In this document: in pieces, positions 4,780-10,927 of the stretch
Layout of the letters: each line of letters starts with the position of its first letter
Numbering within the stretch: the first letter of the stretch is position 1
NCBI GenBank assembly: GCA_015486775.1
Contig: WFRA01000297.1
Span: forward strand, 1-10,927
DNA from: Kiritimatiellales bacterium
GTDB taxonomy: Bacteria; Verrucomicrobiota; Kiritimatiellia; Kiritimatiellales; Pontiellaceae
DNA length: 10,927 nucleotides
Reading direction: 5' to 3'
Notes under the pieces: generated by a model
The model's database searches: none
Told to the model about the DNA's origin: nothing
Seen by the model: only the letters and a program-made list of their open reading frames with translations
Translations under genes and position numbers: made by a program

Positions 4780-6604
4780 AGCCGTCGGCGTGAAGGTGGG
4801 CTTCGATGGCTAGTTTCGCATCGTTCCAACCTTCGTTCTCCAAAATCTTTTTGATTTGGACTAGGCGCGAGCGCTCAACATAGCGCTCCTCGTTCGTCAA
4901 ATCCGTCCGCCGGTTGAGTTCGGCCAGCTCCAAATCCACCCGCCGCTTCCAGAACAGCACGATATACATGGCCGCAAGATCCCTCGCGGGGGTTTCCTGA
5001 TCGATGGAACGCGACTCTTCGACCTGGATCCGGCTGATGACCTTCTGTGTCTCTTCGTCGAAATCGCGAAAGTTTTCGATCAGCGATTCAGGTAGGTCAA
5101 TCATGAGCAGCTCAACTAGCTCGCGGCAAACCGGATCGGTGAGGTAGCAGACGGGCAAATAGTCGTGAACCAGCGGTTGGACTTCGGGATAGTGGTGGAC
5201 GAGCAGCTCGAGCAATCCGGTCTCCTGCCGGGGATAGGTTTTCCGCGCGGAGGGCGCGGGTACGGTCTCCTCGGCGCGGCGCGGTGCCGGACGCCGATTA
5301 CGCTGCTCGCGCCGCAGATCCTGGCCAAGCGCCTGCGGGGAAATGTTCAGCAGATCGGCGGCGCGGTGCAGCATCGCGTCGCGCCGCGAGGCGGCGGGGC
5401 ACTTGTTGATCAGCCCCAGCACCGCCTTGATCACCCGCATGCGCCCGGCTTCGGAAGCCATGTCCTCTTTCTGCCCAAGGCAGTCGATCAAAAACTCCAG
5501 CGCAGGCGGGGCGTTTTTCACCAGCTCCGCCAGCGCCCCCGCCCCGCTCTTCTTGATGAGCGAGTCGGGATCCTCCTTTTCGGGGAGGGTCACCACGCGC
5601 ACGCTCAGCTCGGCGGCGATGAAGATTTCCGACGAGGCCAGCGCGGCCTTCACCCCGGCCGCATCGGCATCGAGCACCAAAACCACCTCGTCGGCATAGC
5701 GCTTGATCAGCCGCGCATGGTTTTCGGTCAGCGCCGTCCCCTGCGAGGCCACCACGTTGGAGAGCCCCGCCTGGTGGCAGCGGATGGCGTCGATCTGCCC
5801 CTCCACCACGATCGCCCGCCGCGCTTCGACGATCGGCTTGCGCGCCTTGTCGAATGCAAACAAAACCTGGTTCTTTCGGAAGAGCAGCGTTTCGGGGCTG
5901 TTGACATATTTGGCGCCTTTCTCCGCCGCGTTCATGATCCGCCCGCTAAAGCCAATCACCCGCCCCATCGGATCGCAGATCGGGAACATGATCCGGTTGC
6001 GGAAGCGGTCGTAGTGGCTTTTGCGCCCGTTGCGCTCCGACGGCACCGCCAGCCCGGCGGCTTCGAGCTGCTCGGCCGTGTATCCTTTCTTGAGCGCACG
6101 CTTCATCAAGCCGTCCCACTCGTTGGGGGCAAAGCCAAGCTGGAAATCCTTGACCACATCGGGCGGCAGGTCGCGCTCCTCGAGGTAGCGCCGCGCCTCG
6201 GTGCCCTCGGCACCCTTCACCAGCAACCGGTGGTAGAATGCCGCCGCCTCGGTGTGCAGCTTGTAGAGGACATCCTTGTTGCCGCTTTTTTCGGGACTTC
6301 CGCCCTCGTAGACAATCTCGACCCCGGCGCGCTCCGCCAGAATCTTCACCGCCGTGACAAAATCGACCTTCTCGTACTCCATCACAAAGCCAAACACGTC
6401 GCCCCCCGCCCCGCAGCCGAAGCAGTGGAAAATCTGGCGGGTTTCGTTGACAGTGAACGAGGGCGTTTTTTCCTGATGGAACGGGCAGTTGCACTTGAAG
6501 GTGGAGCCCCGGCGCTGCAGCTGGGGCAGGTAGGAACCCACCACCTCCACCACGTTGCAGCGGGAGCGGATCTCTTCGATCGTCTCTTTGGGGATCATCG
6601 CCAT
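4778..6604 (-). CDS. dnaG: DNA primase
   Basis: Synthesises the RNA primers for chromosome replication, working with the DnaB helicase at the fork. 608 residues, normal for DnaG. The N-terminal CHC2 zinc finger is intact (C40, H43, C61, C64 in CPFHQEKTPSF and FHCFGCGAGGD). The catalytic core follows with KGAKYVNSPET and LFAFDKARK, then the Toprim domain: the acidic residue in VVEGQIDAI (E268) and the DxD pair in LVLDADAAG (D312, D314). The classical EGYMD is EGQID here, a conservative family variant. Residues about 440-480 are an Arg/Pro-rich linker, and the helical C-terminus (about 480-608) sits where the DnaB-binding domain belongs. The start is set at MAMIPKETIEEIRSR, matching the usual DnaG opening; the second Met (6598) is equally possible and no strong ribosome site decides between them. 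It follows cvpA by 78 bases and ends in a strong terminator. Confidence 0.97.
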   Translation of the reverse strand: MAMIPKETIEEIRSRCNVVEVVGSYLPQLQRRGSTFKCNCPFHQEKTPSFTVNETRQIFHCFGCGAGGDVFGFVMEYEKVDFVTAVKILAERAGVEIVYEGGSPEKSGNKDVLYKLHTEAAAFYHRLLVKGAEGTEARRYLEERDLPPDVVKDFQLGFAPNEWDGLMKRALKKGYTAEQLEAAGLAVPSERNGRKSHYDRFRNRIMFPICDPMGRVIGFSGRIMNAAEKGAKYVNSPETLLFRKNQVLFAFDKARKPIVEARRAIVVEGQIDAIRCHQAGLSNVVASQGTALTENHARLIKRYADEVVLVLDADAAGVKAALASSEIFIAAELSVRVVTLPEKEDPDSLIKKSGAGALAELVKNAPPALEFLIDCLGQKEDMASEAGRMRVIKAVLGLINKCPAASRRDAMLHRAADLLNISPQALGQDLRREQRNRRPAPRRAEETVPAPSARKTYPRQETGLLELLVHHYPEVQPLVHDYLPVCYLTDPVCRELVELLMIDLPESLIENFRDFDEETQKVISRIQVEESRSIDQETPARDLAAMYIVLFWKRRVDLELAELNRRTDLTNEERYVERSRLVQIKKILENEGWNDAKLAIEAHLHADG

Positions 6605-6682
6605 ACAAAAAGGAATACCCCAACCCCGCGTCGGCCTCAACTTTTCCCGCCCGAAATTTCCGGGAGAGTGCTCTTTCCCCGC

Positions 6683-7249
6683 CTATTCCGGGAAACCCGC
6701 CTCTTTTCGTGGAAGGAGGGATTCGCGCATTTTTTCAAAATCCTCGTTGAGCGTTGACCGGTTGAGGTGCGGCTGGACGCGCGGGACAAGCGTCCGGCAG
6801 ACAAATCTGCCCACCTGCGACTTCGCGCACAGGGTGTCGGGAAGTTCCGGTGCCCCGAGGATCACCAGCAGGATCATGGCAAAAAGCCCGAGCAGCACAC
6901 CGCGGACAAACCCCAACATAAAGCCGTAGGAGCGGTCCGACCGCTCGGAAATCTGCGTTTTGAGCACCGTGGCCAGCACTTTGTTGGAAAGGACAAAAAA
7001 TAGGATGCTCAGCACGACCAAGCCGACGAGGACGAGCCACGTCACATAGGTTTTGTCCAGATCTTGGAACAGGGAAACCATGTGGCTGTAGATGCCGGGG
7101 TAGGCAAAAAAGAGGAAAACCCCGAACAGCAGAAAGCTGATCACTTGCGCCACCTGCCCGGCAAAGCCCTTCTGCAACCCTCCCATCGCGGAAAAGAGCA
7201 CCACCGCAACAAACGCGATATCAATAAAGCTAAGCCATTCGGGAATCAT
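6683..7249 (-). CDS. cvpA: CvpA-family membrane protein
   Basis: Inner-membrane protein of the CvpA (colicin V production) family, 188 residues, close to the usual length. The family is linked to colicin secretion and envelope homeostasis, but its biochemical role is not settled. Four hydrophobic segments are visible: about 7-22, 32-50, 66-88 and 107-130. The typical early pattern is present: [34 protein letters not shown], where an acidic residue in the first helix precedes a Gly-rich turn. The later [15 protein letters not shown] helix is also typical. The last 55 residues are soluble. The ATG has GGAG nine bases upstream; an in-frame TTG at 7270 is a weaker alternative and would fall at the predicted transcript start. 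It is first in a two-gene unit with dnaG. The symbol denotes the family only. Confidence 0.82.
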   Translation of the reverse strand: MIPEWLSFIDIAFVAVVLFSAMGGLQKGFAGQVAQVISFLLFGVFLFFAYPGIYSHMVSLFQDLDKTYVTWLVLVGLVVLSILFFVLSNKVLATVLKTQISERSDRSYGFMLGFVRGVLLGLFAMILLVILGAPELPDTLCAKSQVGRFVCRTLVPRVQPHLNRSTLNEDFEKMRESLLPRKEAGFPE

Positions 7250-7278
7250 CAAATCTGTCTCCGGTCTCAATCTGCAAG

Positions 7279-7307
7279 ACTATGCACCCTTCCCGCAGCA
7301 ATTTCAA
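7279..7307 (-). promoter_or_regulatory. Candidate sigma-70-type promoter for cvpA-dnaG
   Basis: On the minus strand TTGAAA (7302-7307, 5/6 to the -35 consensus) and CATAGT (7279-7284, 4/6 to the -10) are exactly 17 bases apart. Transcription would begin near 7272, leaving a leader of about 23 bases that contains the GGAG of cvpA. It is a prediction from motif match and position. Confidence 0.45.
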
Positions 7308-7391
7308 TACCATTTCGCCCGCACGCCCATCCGCCACCTTCGCCCGGGAAAACATTTTTTGAACATTTCCATCCAATCCCTGGAACGGAAG

Positions 7392-7401
7392 TGCTATAAA
7401 T
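7392..7401 (+). promoter_or_regulatory. Candidate extended -10 promoter for the aroC operon
   Basis: TGCTATAAAT matches the extended -10 pattern TGnTATAAT. No good -35 lies 17 bases upstream (TCCAAT), which extended -10 promoters tolerate. The predicted start near 7407 leaves a leader of about 66 bases to the aroC ATG. Confidence 0.4.
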
Positions 7402-7472
7402 CCGCCCTTGCAACCCTTCTGTCGGAAGGCGCGGTTTCCAATGGTTGGAAGCCGGAAAAACAAGGATTTGCC

Positions 7473-8555
7473 ATGTCGAGCACGTTTGGAACGCTGTTTA
7501 AAATCTCCACGTTCGGGGAGTCGCACGGAAAGGCCGTCGGAGCCATCGTGGATGGCTGTCCCGCCAATATCGAGCTGAGCGAGGCCGATATCCAGCCGCA
7601 GCTTACCCGCCGCCGCCCCGGCCAGAGCGATATGACCACCCCGCGCGACGAGGCCGACCGCGTCACGATTCTCTCGGGCACCGAAAACGGCAAGACCCTT
7701 GGAACCCCCATTGGTCTGCTGGTCAACAACAAGGATCAGCGCCCCGGCGACTATGGCGAAATGAGCCAGGTTCCGCGGCCGTCGCACGCCGACTTTACCT
7801 ACCAGATGAAATACGGCAACCGCGCGTCGAGCGGCGGCGGGCGTTCCAGCGCGCGCGAGACGATTGGCCGCGTCGCCGCAGGCACCATTGCCGAAAAGAT
7901 TTTGGCCGAGCGCTTTGGCACCCAGATCACGGCGTGGGTCAGCTCGGTCGGCGAAATCGATGCCCGCGACCTGACCGGGGAAAACCTGACCCGCGAGCAG
8001 ATCGACTCGAACATCATCCGCTGTCCCGACGAGGCGGCGGCCAAAAAGATGATCGAACTCGTCGCCGCCACGCGCGACCGCAAGGATTCCGTCGGTGGCG
8101 TCCTGACCTGCGTGGCCAAAAACATTCCGATCGGGCTCGGCGAACCGATTTTTGACAAATTCGAGGCCAAGCTTGCGCAGGCGATGCTGTCGATCCCCGC
8201 CACCAAGGGGTTCGAGATCGGCTCCGGTTTTGCCGGGGCGCGCATGTTCGGCTCCACCCACAACGACCCGTTTGTGCAGAAAGACGGACGGCTGGGCACC
8301 GCCACCAACCATAGCGGCGGGGTGCAGGGAGGAATCACCAACGGCGAGCCGGTGGTTTTCCGCGTGGCCTTCAAGCCCCCGGCCACGATCGGCATGGCGC
8401 AGCAGACCGCCACCTTCGGCGGCGAAGCCGCCGTGCTCGAAGCCAAAGGCCGCCACGACCCCTGCGTGGTGCCGCGCGCAATCCCCATCGTCGAAACCAT
8501 GGCCGCGCTGGTGCTAATGGATTTTGTCCTGCGGCAGGCCTATCGTACCGTTTAA
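7473..8555 (+). CDS. aroC: Chorismate synthase
   Basis: Last step of the shikimate pathway: converts 5-enolpyruvylshikimate 3-phosphate to chorismate, using reduced FMN, in the cytosol. 360 residues, full length. The start ATG has AAGGA seven bases upstream and gives the standard opening [19 protein letters not shown], with the active-site His in GESHG. Other signatures are [78 protein letters not shown] and [15 protein letters not shown]. An in-frame ATG at 7359 would add 38 non-family residues and is upstream of the predicted promoter. The TAA stop shares its last base with the ATG of the sulfatase maturase gene (TAATG), so the two are almost certainly co-translated although their pathways are unrelated. 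Confidence 0.97.
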   Translation: MSSTFGTLFKISTFGESHGKAVGAIVDGCPANIELSEADIQPQLTRRRPGQSDMTTPRDEADRVTILSGTENGKTLGTPIGLLVNNKDQRPGDYGEMSQVPRPSHADFTYQMKYGNRASSGGGRSSARETIGRVAAGTIAEKILAERFGTQITAWVSSVGEIDARDLTGENLTREQIDSNIIRCPDEAAAKKMIELVAATRDRKDSVGGVLTCVAKNIPIGLGEPIFDKFEAKLAQAMLSIPATKGFEIGSGFAGARMFGSTHNDPFVQKDGRLGTATNHSGGVQGGITNGEPVVFRVAFKPPATIGMAQQTATFGGEAAVLEAKGRHDPCVVPRAIPIVETMAALVLMDFVLRQAYRTV

Positions 8556-9787
8556 TGCCCGGCTCGTTCCATGTGATGGCCAAGCCGATCGGCCCGTTGT
8601 GCAATCTGGATTGCCGCTACTGCTTCTACCTCGAAAAGGAGGAGCTCTTCCCAGCGGGCGAAAATTTCCGGATGCCGGACGAGGTGCTGGAAAGCTACAT
8701 CCAAAAATATATCCAGAGCCAGCACACGCCGGAAATCCAGTTTGCCTGGCAGGGCGGCGAACCGACGCTTCTGGGGCTCGACTTTTTCCGCAAGGTGGTG
8801 GCACTCCAGCGGCGGCATGCCGGTGGCCGGCCGGTGCACAACGCCTTCCAGACCAACGGAACCCGGCTCGACGACGAGTGGTGCGAGTTTTTCGCACGCG
8901 AAAATTTCCTGGTCGGCCTGAGCCTGGACGGCTCGGAGCACATCCACAACCGCTACCGGGTCGACAAGGCCGGGGCGGGATCGTTCGCCCGGGTTTTCCA
9001 GGCCTTGGAAACCCTGAAGAAGTGGCGGGTGGAATTCAACACGCTCACCTGCGTCACCCGCCAGAGCCCCGGCGAGGCGGCGGAGATCTACGATTTCCTA
9101 AAAGCGCAGGGCGTGCAGTTCATGCAGTTTATCCCGATCGTCGAGCGGACCGACGGGCTCGGCGGAACGGCGGTGGCACCGTGGTCAGTTTCGTCGGAGG
9201 GGTTCGGCGATTTTCTCTCGGCGATTTTCGACGAGTGGATCAAGGCCGACGTGGGGCGCGTTTTCGTCAATTTTTTCGATGTGATGCTCAGTGCCTGGTG
9301 CGGAATGGAGCCGGGGCTCTGCACCCACGCCCGCGAGTGCGGCCAGGCGGTGGCGCTGGAGCACGACGGCGGGCTCTATTCATGCGACCACTATGTCTAT
9401 CCCTCCCACTATCTCGGCAACATCATGGAAAAGTCGCTCGAGGAGATGGTCTTTTCCCCGGCGCAGGTCAAATTTGGCCGCAACAAGCACGAGACCCTGC
9501 CCGCATACTGCCGTGCGTGCGATTTTTTGTTTGCATGCAATGGCGAATGCCCCAAACATCGCTTCGTTCAAACCCCGGACGGTGAAGCGGGGCTGAACTA
9601 TCTCTGCGCGGGCTACAAAAAGTTCTTCCGGCATATCGATCCGGCGATGCGCCAAATGGCGGCGCTGATCCAGGCCGGGCGGCCGGCGGCGGAGATCATG
9701 GAAGCGGGTCGGACGCAGGTAGCGGGGCGCAACGACCCATGCCCTTGCGGGAGCGGCAAAAAATTCAAGAAGTGCTGCGGAAAATAG
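8555..9787 (+). CDS. Anaerobic sulfatase-maturating enzyme (radical SAM/SPASM) with C-terminal SEC-C motif
   Basis: Converts the active-site Cys or Ser of sulfatases to formylglycine in the cytosol, using S-adenosylmethionine and iron-sulfur clusters without oxygen. 410 residues. Residues 16-23 hold the radical-SAM CxxxCxxC (C16, C20, C23) in CNLDCRYCFYLEKE, followed by the SAM-binding GGEP (67-70). The SPASM region has the cysteines for two auxiliary clusters: C249, C256, C262, C277, C319, C322, C328, C332 and possibly C351. The Asp after C277 (SCDHYVYP) sits where the family has its proposed proton acceptor. The enzyme proper ends near 365. After a short linker comes RNDPCPCGSGKKFKKCCG (393-409), the zinc-binding SEC-C motif known from the end of SecA. 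The start overlaps the aroC stop by one base, and FHVMAKPIGPLCNLDC is the usual anSME opening. tatA follows after four bases. Function is firm; the role of the tail is open. Confidence 0.95.
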   Translation: MPGSFHVMAKPIGPLCNLDCRYCFYLEKEELFPAGENFRMPDEVLESYIQKYIQSQHTPEIQFAWQGGEPTLLGLDFFRKVVALQRRHAGGRPVHNAFQTNGTRLDDEWCEFFARENFLVGLSLDGSEHIHNRYRVDKAGAGSFARVFQALETLKKWRVEFNTLTCVTRQSPGEAAEIYDFLKAQGVQFMQFIPIVERTDGLGGTAVAPWSVSSEGFGDFLSAIFDEWIKADVGRVFVNFFDVMLSAWCGMEPGLCTHARECGQAVALEHDGGLYSCDHYVYPSHYLGNIMEKSLEEMVFSPAQVKFGRNKHETLPAYCRACDFLFACNGECPKHRFVQTPDGEAGLNYLCAGYKKFFRHIDPAMRQMAALIQAGRPAAEIMEAGRTQVAGRNDPCPCGSGKKFKKCCGK

Positions 9788-9791
9788 CGAG

Positions 9792-10133
9792 ATGAACGAA
9801 GTTTGGCTCCAATTTGGTTTTATCGGCCCCGGCGGCCCCGAGTTCCTGGTGGTCATGCTGGTGCTACTAATGATGTTTGGTGCCAAGGATGCCCCGCGCA
9901 TCCTCCGCAAGCTCAACGAAATCATCAACCAGATCCGCAGCACCGCCGATGGCTTCAAGCGCGAGGTGATGTATGGCGACCTTGCCCGCGACATCAAGGA
10001 TGCGGTGGATATTGACGAAGACCGCGACCATGGTTTCGAAGACGAAGCCGAGGAGAAGGTCGAGGACGAGGTCGAGGGGGGAATTGAGGGCGATGTAGAG
10101 AGCGAAGGGGATGGCGATGTTCCAAAAGCTTAA
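9792..10133 (+). CDS. tatA: Twin-arginine translocase subunit, TatA/TatB family
   Basis: Membrane subunit of the Tat system, which exports folded proteins across the inner membrane. 113 residues. A short N-terminal region with GPGGPEF leads into one transmembrane helix (about 18-29, LVVMLVLLMMF). The FG hinge and conserved Pro follow (F29, G30, P35 in FGAKDAPRILRKL), then the amphipathic helix (about 36-67). The tail from about residue 70 is extremely acidic (runs such as DEAEEKVEDEVEGG). One TatA-like gene beside tatC may serve both TatA and TatB roles; from sequence alone I cannot say which. The start is four bases after the maturase stop, and only a weak GGA lies about a dozen bases upstream, so it probably relies on coupling. 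Its 3' end overlaps tatC. Confidence 0.88.
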   Translation: MNEVWLQFGFIGPGGPEFLVVMLVLLMMFGAKDAPRILRKLNEIINQIRSTADGFKREVMYGDLARDIKDAVDIDEDRDHGFEDEAEEKVEDEVEGGIEGDVESEGDGDVPKA

Positions 10134-10927
10134 ATCGCTCAAGGGCAAGTTCCACTACGACGATAGTGAGATGCCGTTTCTGGAGCACCTCGAAGCCTTT
10201 CGCAAGATGGCCATCCGCTCGGCGATCGCGCTGGTGCTCGGCGTGGTGGTCTGCCTTCCGTTTGCCGACCGCCTGATCATGGTTCTGCGCGCCCCGGCCG
10301 AGCGCTACATCGAAAAGCCCGCATCGGAAACCTTGCAGGACTCCACCGTGCGGCTGCGCATTCCCGTGGATTCGCTGGGCAATCCAAAGGAAGAGAATGG
10401 CGAACGCTACTACGACGTTCCGGCCAAGATGGTTTTTCCAACCGCTGGAAAACCCAGGAGCGGCGTGATCCGCCTCCAGTTTTCCGAGCCGGCCGCCGCC
10501 ATCAAGATGTGGCTGACCGTTTCGTTCTTCGGCGGGCTGCTGCTGAGCCTCCCGTTTCTGGTTTTCTTTGTCGGCTCGTTCGTCCTGCCGGGCGTGCGCG
10601 ACGCCGAACGCAAGGTGCTCACGCGCATCTCCTTCTTTTCCGGCGGGCTCTTCGTGGTGGGCATCGCCATGGGCTACATGGTGACCCTTCCGCTGGCGAT
10701 GGGGCTGATGCTCAAGATCGGCGGGCAGCTCGGCGGTGAGTCGATCTGGTTCTACAACAAATATATCGTGTTCGCCCTCCAGCTGCTGCTGGGCTTTGGC
10801 CTCGCCTTCCAGTTGCCGGTGGTGATCCTTATCCTGGGCAAGATGGGGCTGGTCAACTCCCGCCAGCTGCGTGAAAAGCGCCGACATGTGATCGTCGGGC
10901 TACTGGTTCTGGCCATGATCCTCACCC
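10117..10927 (+). CDS. tatC: Sec-independent protein translocase TatC (3' end outside window)
   Basis: Polytopic receptor of the Tat system that reads twin-arginine signal peptides. 270 codons are visible. The opening MPFLEHLEAFRKMAIRS (19-35) matches the TatC LxHLxELRxR signature. Helices are visible at about 32-52, 133-157, 172-195, 216-240 and 256-270. F155 and E164 (SFVLPGVRDAERK) keep the spacing of E. coli F94 and E103, which bind the signal peptide. GFGLAFQLPVVILIL and RRHVIVGLLVLAMILT are classic late-helix signatures. The ATG at 10117 is preferred because AAGGGG lies six bases upstream; an in-frame ATG at 10111 is possible. It overlaps tatA by 17 bases. The first periplasmic loop (about 60-130) is roughly 40 residues longer than in E. 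coli. Confidence 0.95.
   Translation, partial: MFQKLKSLKGKFHYDDSEMPFLEHLEAFRKMAIRSAIALVLGVVVCLPFADRLIMVLRAPAERYIEKPASETLQDSTVRLRIPVDSLGNPKEENGERYYDVPAKMVFPTAGKPRSGVIRLQFSEPAAAIKMWLTVSFFGGLLLSLPFLVFFVGSFVLPGVRDAERKVLTRISFFSGGLFVVGIAMGYMVTLPLAMGLMLKIGGQLGGESIWFYNKYIVFALQLLLGFGLAFQLPVVILILGKMGLVNSRQLREKRRHVIVGLLVLAMILT

Noticed and set aside
4438..4854. A 138-codon plus-strand frame spanning the intergenic region and the end of dnaG
   Set aside because: It runs through the dnaG terminator and the dnaG 3' end, with no domain or good start.
5797..5805. Apparent loss of the DnaG Toprim motif EGYMD (EGQID here)
   Set aside because: The catalytic Glu and the following Asp are kept, and the DxD pair is present downstream, so this is a tolerated variant and not an inactive primase.
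5165..6757. A 530-codon open frame on the plus strand opposite dnaG
   Set aside because: It is the mirror of a well-supported DnaG in high-GC DNA. Its translation is rich in His, Arg, Pro and Leu and has no family motif.
7230..8456. A 408-codon open frame on the minus strand opposite aroC
   Set aside because: It is complementary to all conserved AroC motifs. Its Gly/Arg/Asp-heavy translation has no recognisable domain and overlaps cvpA as well.
1..10927. CRISPR arrays, insertion sequences, tRNA or rRNA genes
   Set aside because: No short regularly spaced direct repeats, no transposase-like protein or terminal inverted repeats, and no cloverleaf or rRNA core sequence was seen. The only tandem repeats are coding.

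Overview
The window reads as chromosomal DNA of a high-GC, Gram-negative (diderm) bacterium. Outer-membrane and lipoprotein signals, a Wza-type polysaccharide exporter, a Tat translocase and an anaerobic sulfatase maturase together recall marine members of the Planctomycetes-Verrucomicrobia-Lentisphaerae-Kiritimatiellota group, perhaps Kiritimatiellota, which are rich in sulfatases. That placement is an inference from gene flavour; there is no rRNA or other decisive marker in the window.

Region A (about 1-4290, minus strand) is a five-gene cell-surface / exopolysaccharide operon read right to left. The first gene encodes a 551-residue exported protein with five Ig-like (BIg2-type) repeats. 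It is followed by a 100-residue secreted protein that resembles the C-terminal module of the first, a glycine/proline-tailed lipoprotein of unknown function, a short Wza-like export lipoprotein, and an outer-membrane beta-barrel that runs off the left edge. A near-consensus sigma-54 (RpoN) -24/-12 promoter lies about 105 bases upstream of the first gene, so the set is probably switched on by an enhancer-binding regulator encoded elsewhere. The short Wza without its outer-membrane helix next to a barrel suggests a two-piece polysaccharide export portal.

Region B (4160-4777) is a gene-free stretch of about 600 bases. It holds the sigma-54 promoter, an inverted repeat that could be its enhancer, and the rho-independent terminator of dnaG.

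Region C (4736-7307, minus strand) is housekeeping: a CvpA-family membrane protein followed by DNA primase (dnaG), with a candidate housekeeping promoter in front and a clear terminator behind.

Region D (7392-10927, plus strand) is a tightly packed operon: aroC (chorismate synthase), a radical-SAM anaerobic sulfatase-maturating enzyme ending in a SEC-C zinc motif, a TatA/B-family protein, and tatC (cut by the right edge). Stops and starts overlap or lie within a few bases, so translation is probably coupled. The pairing of a cytosolic sulfatase maturase with the export system for folded proteins is the most suggestive functional link here.

Regions C and D diverge from a 223-base promoter region (7250-7472).
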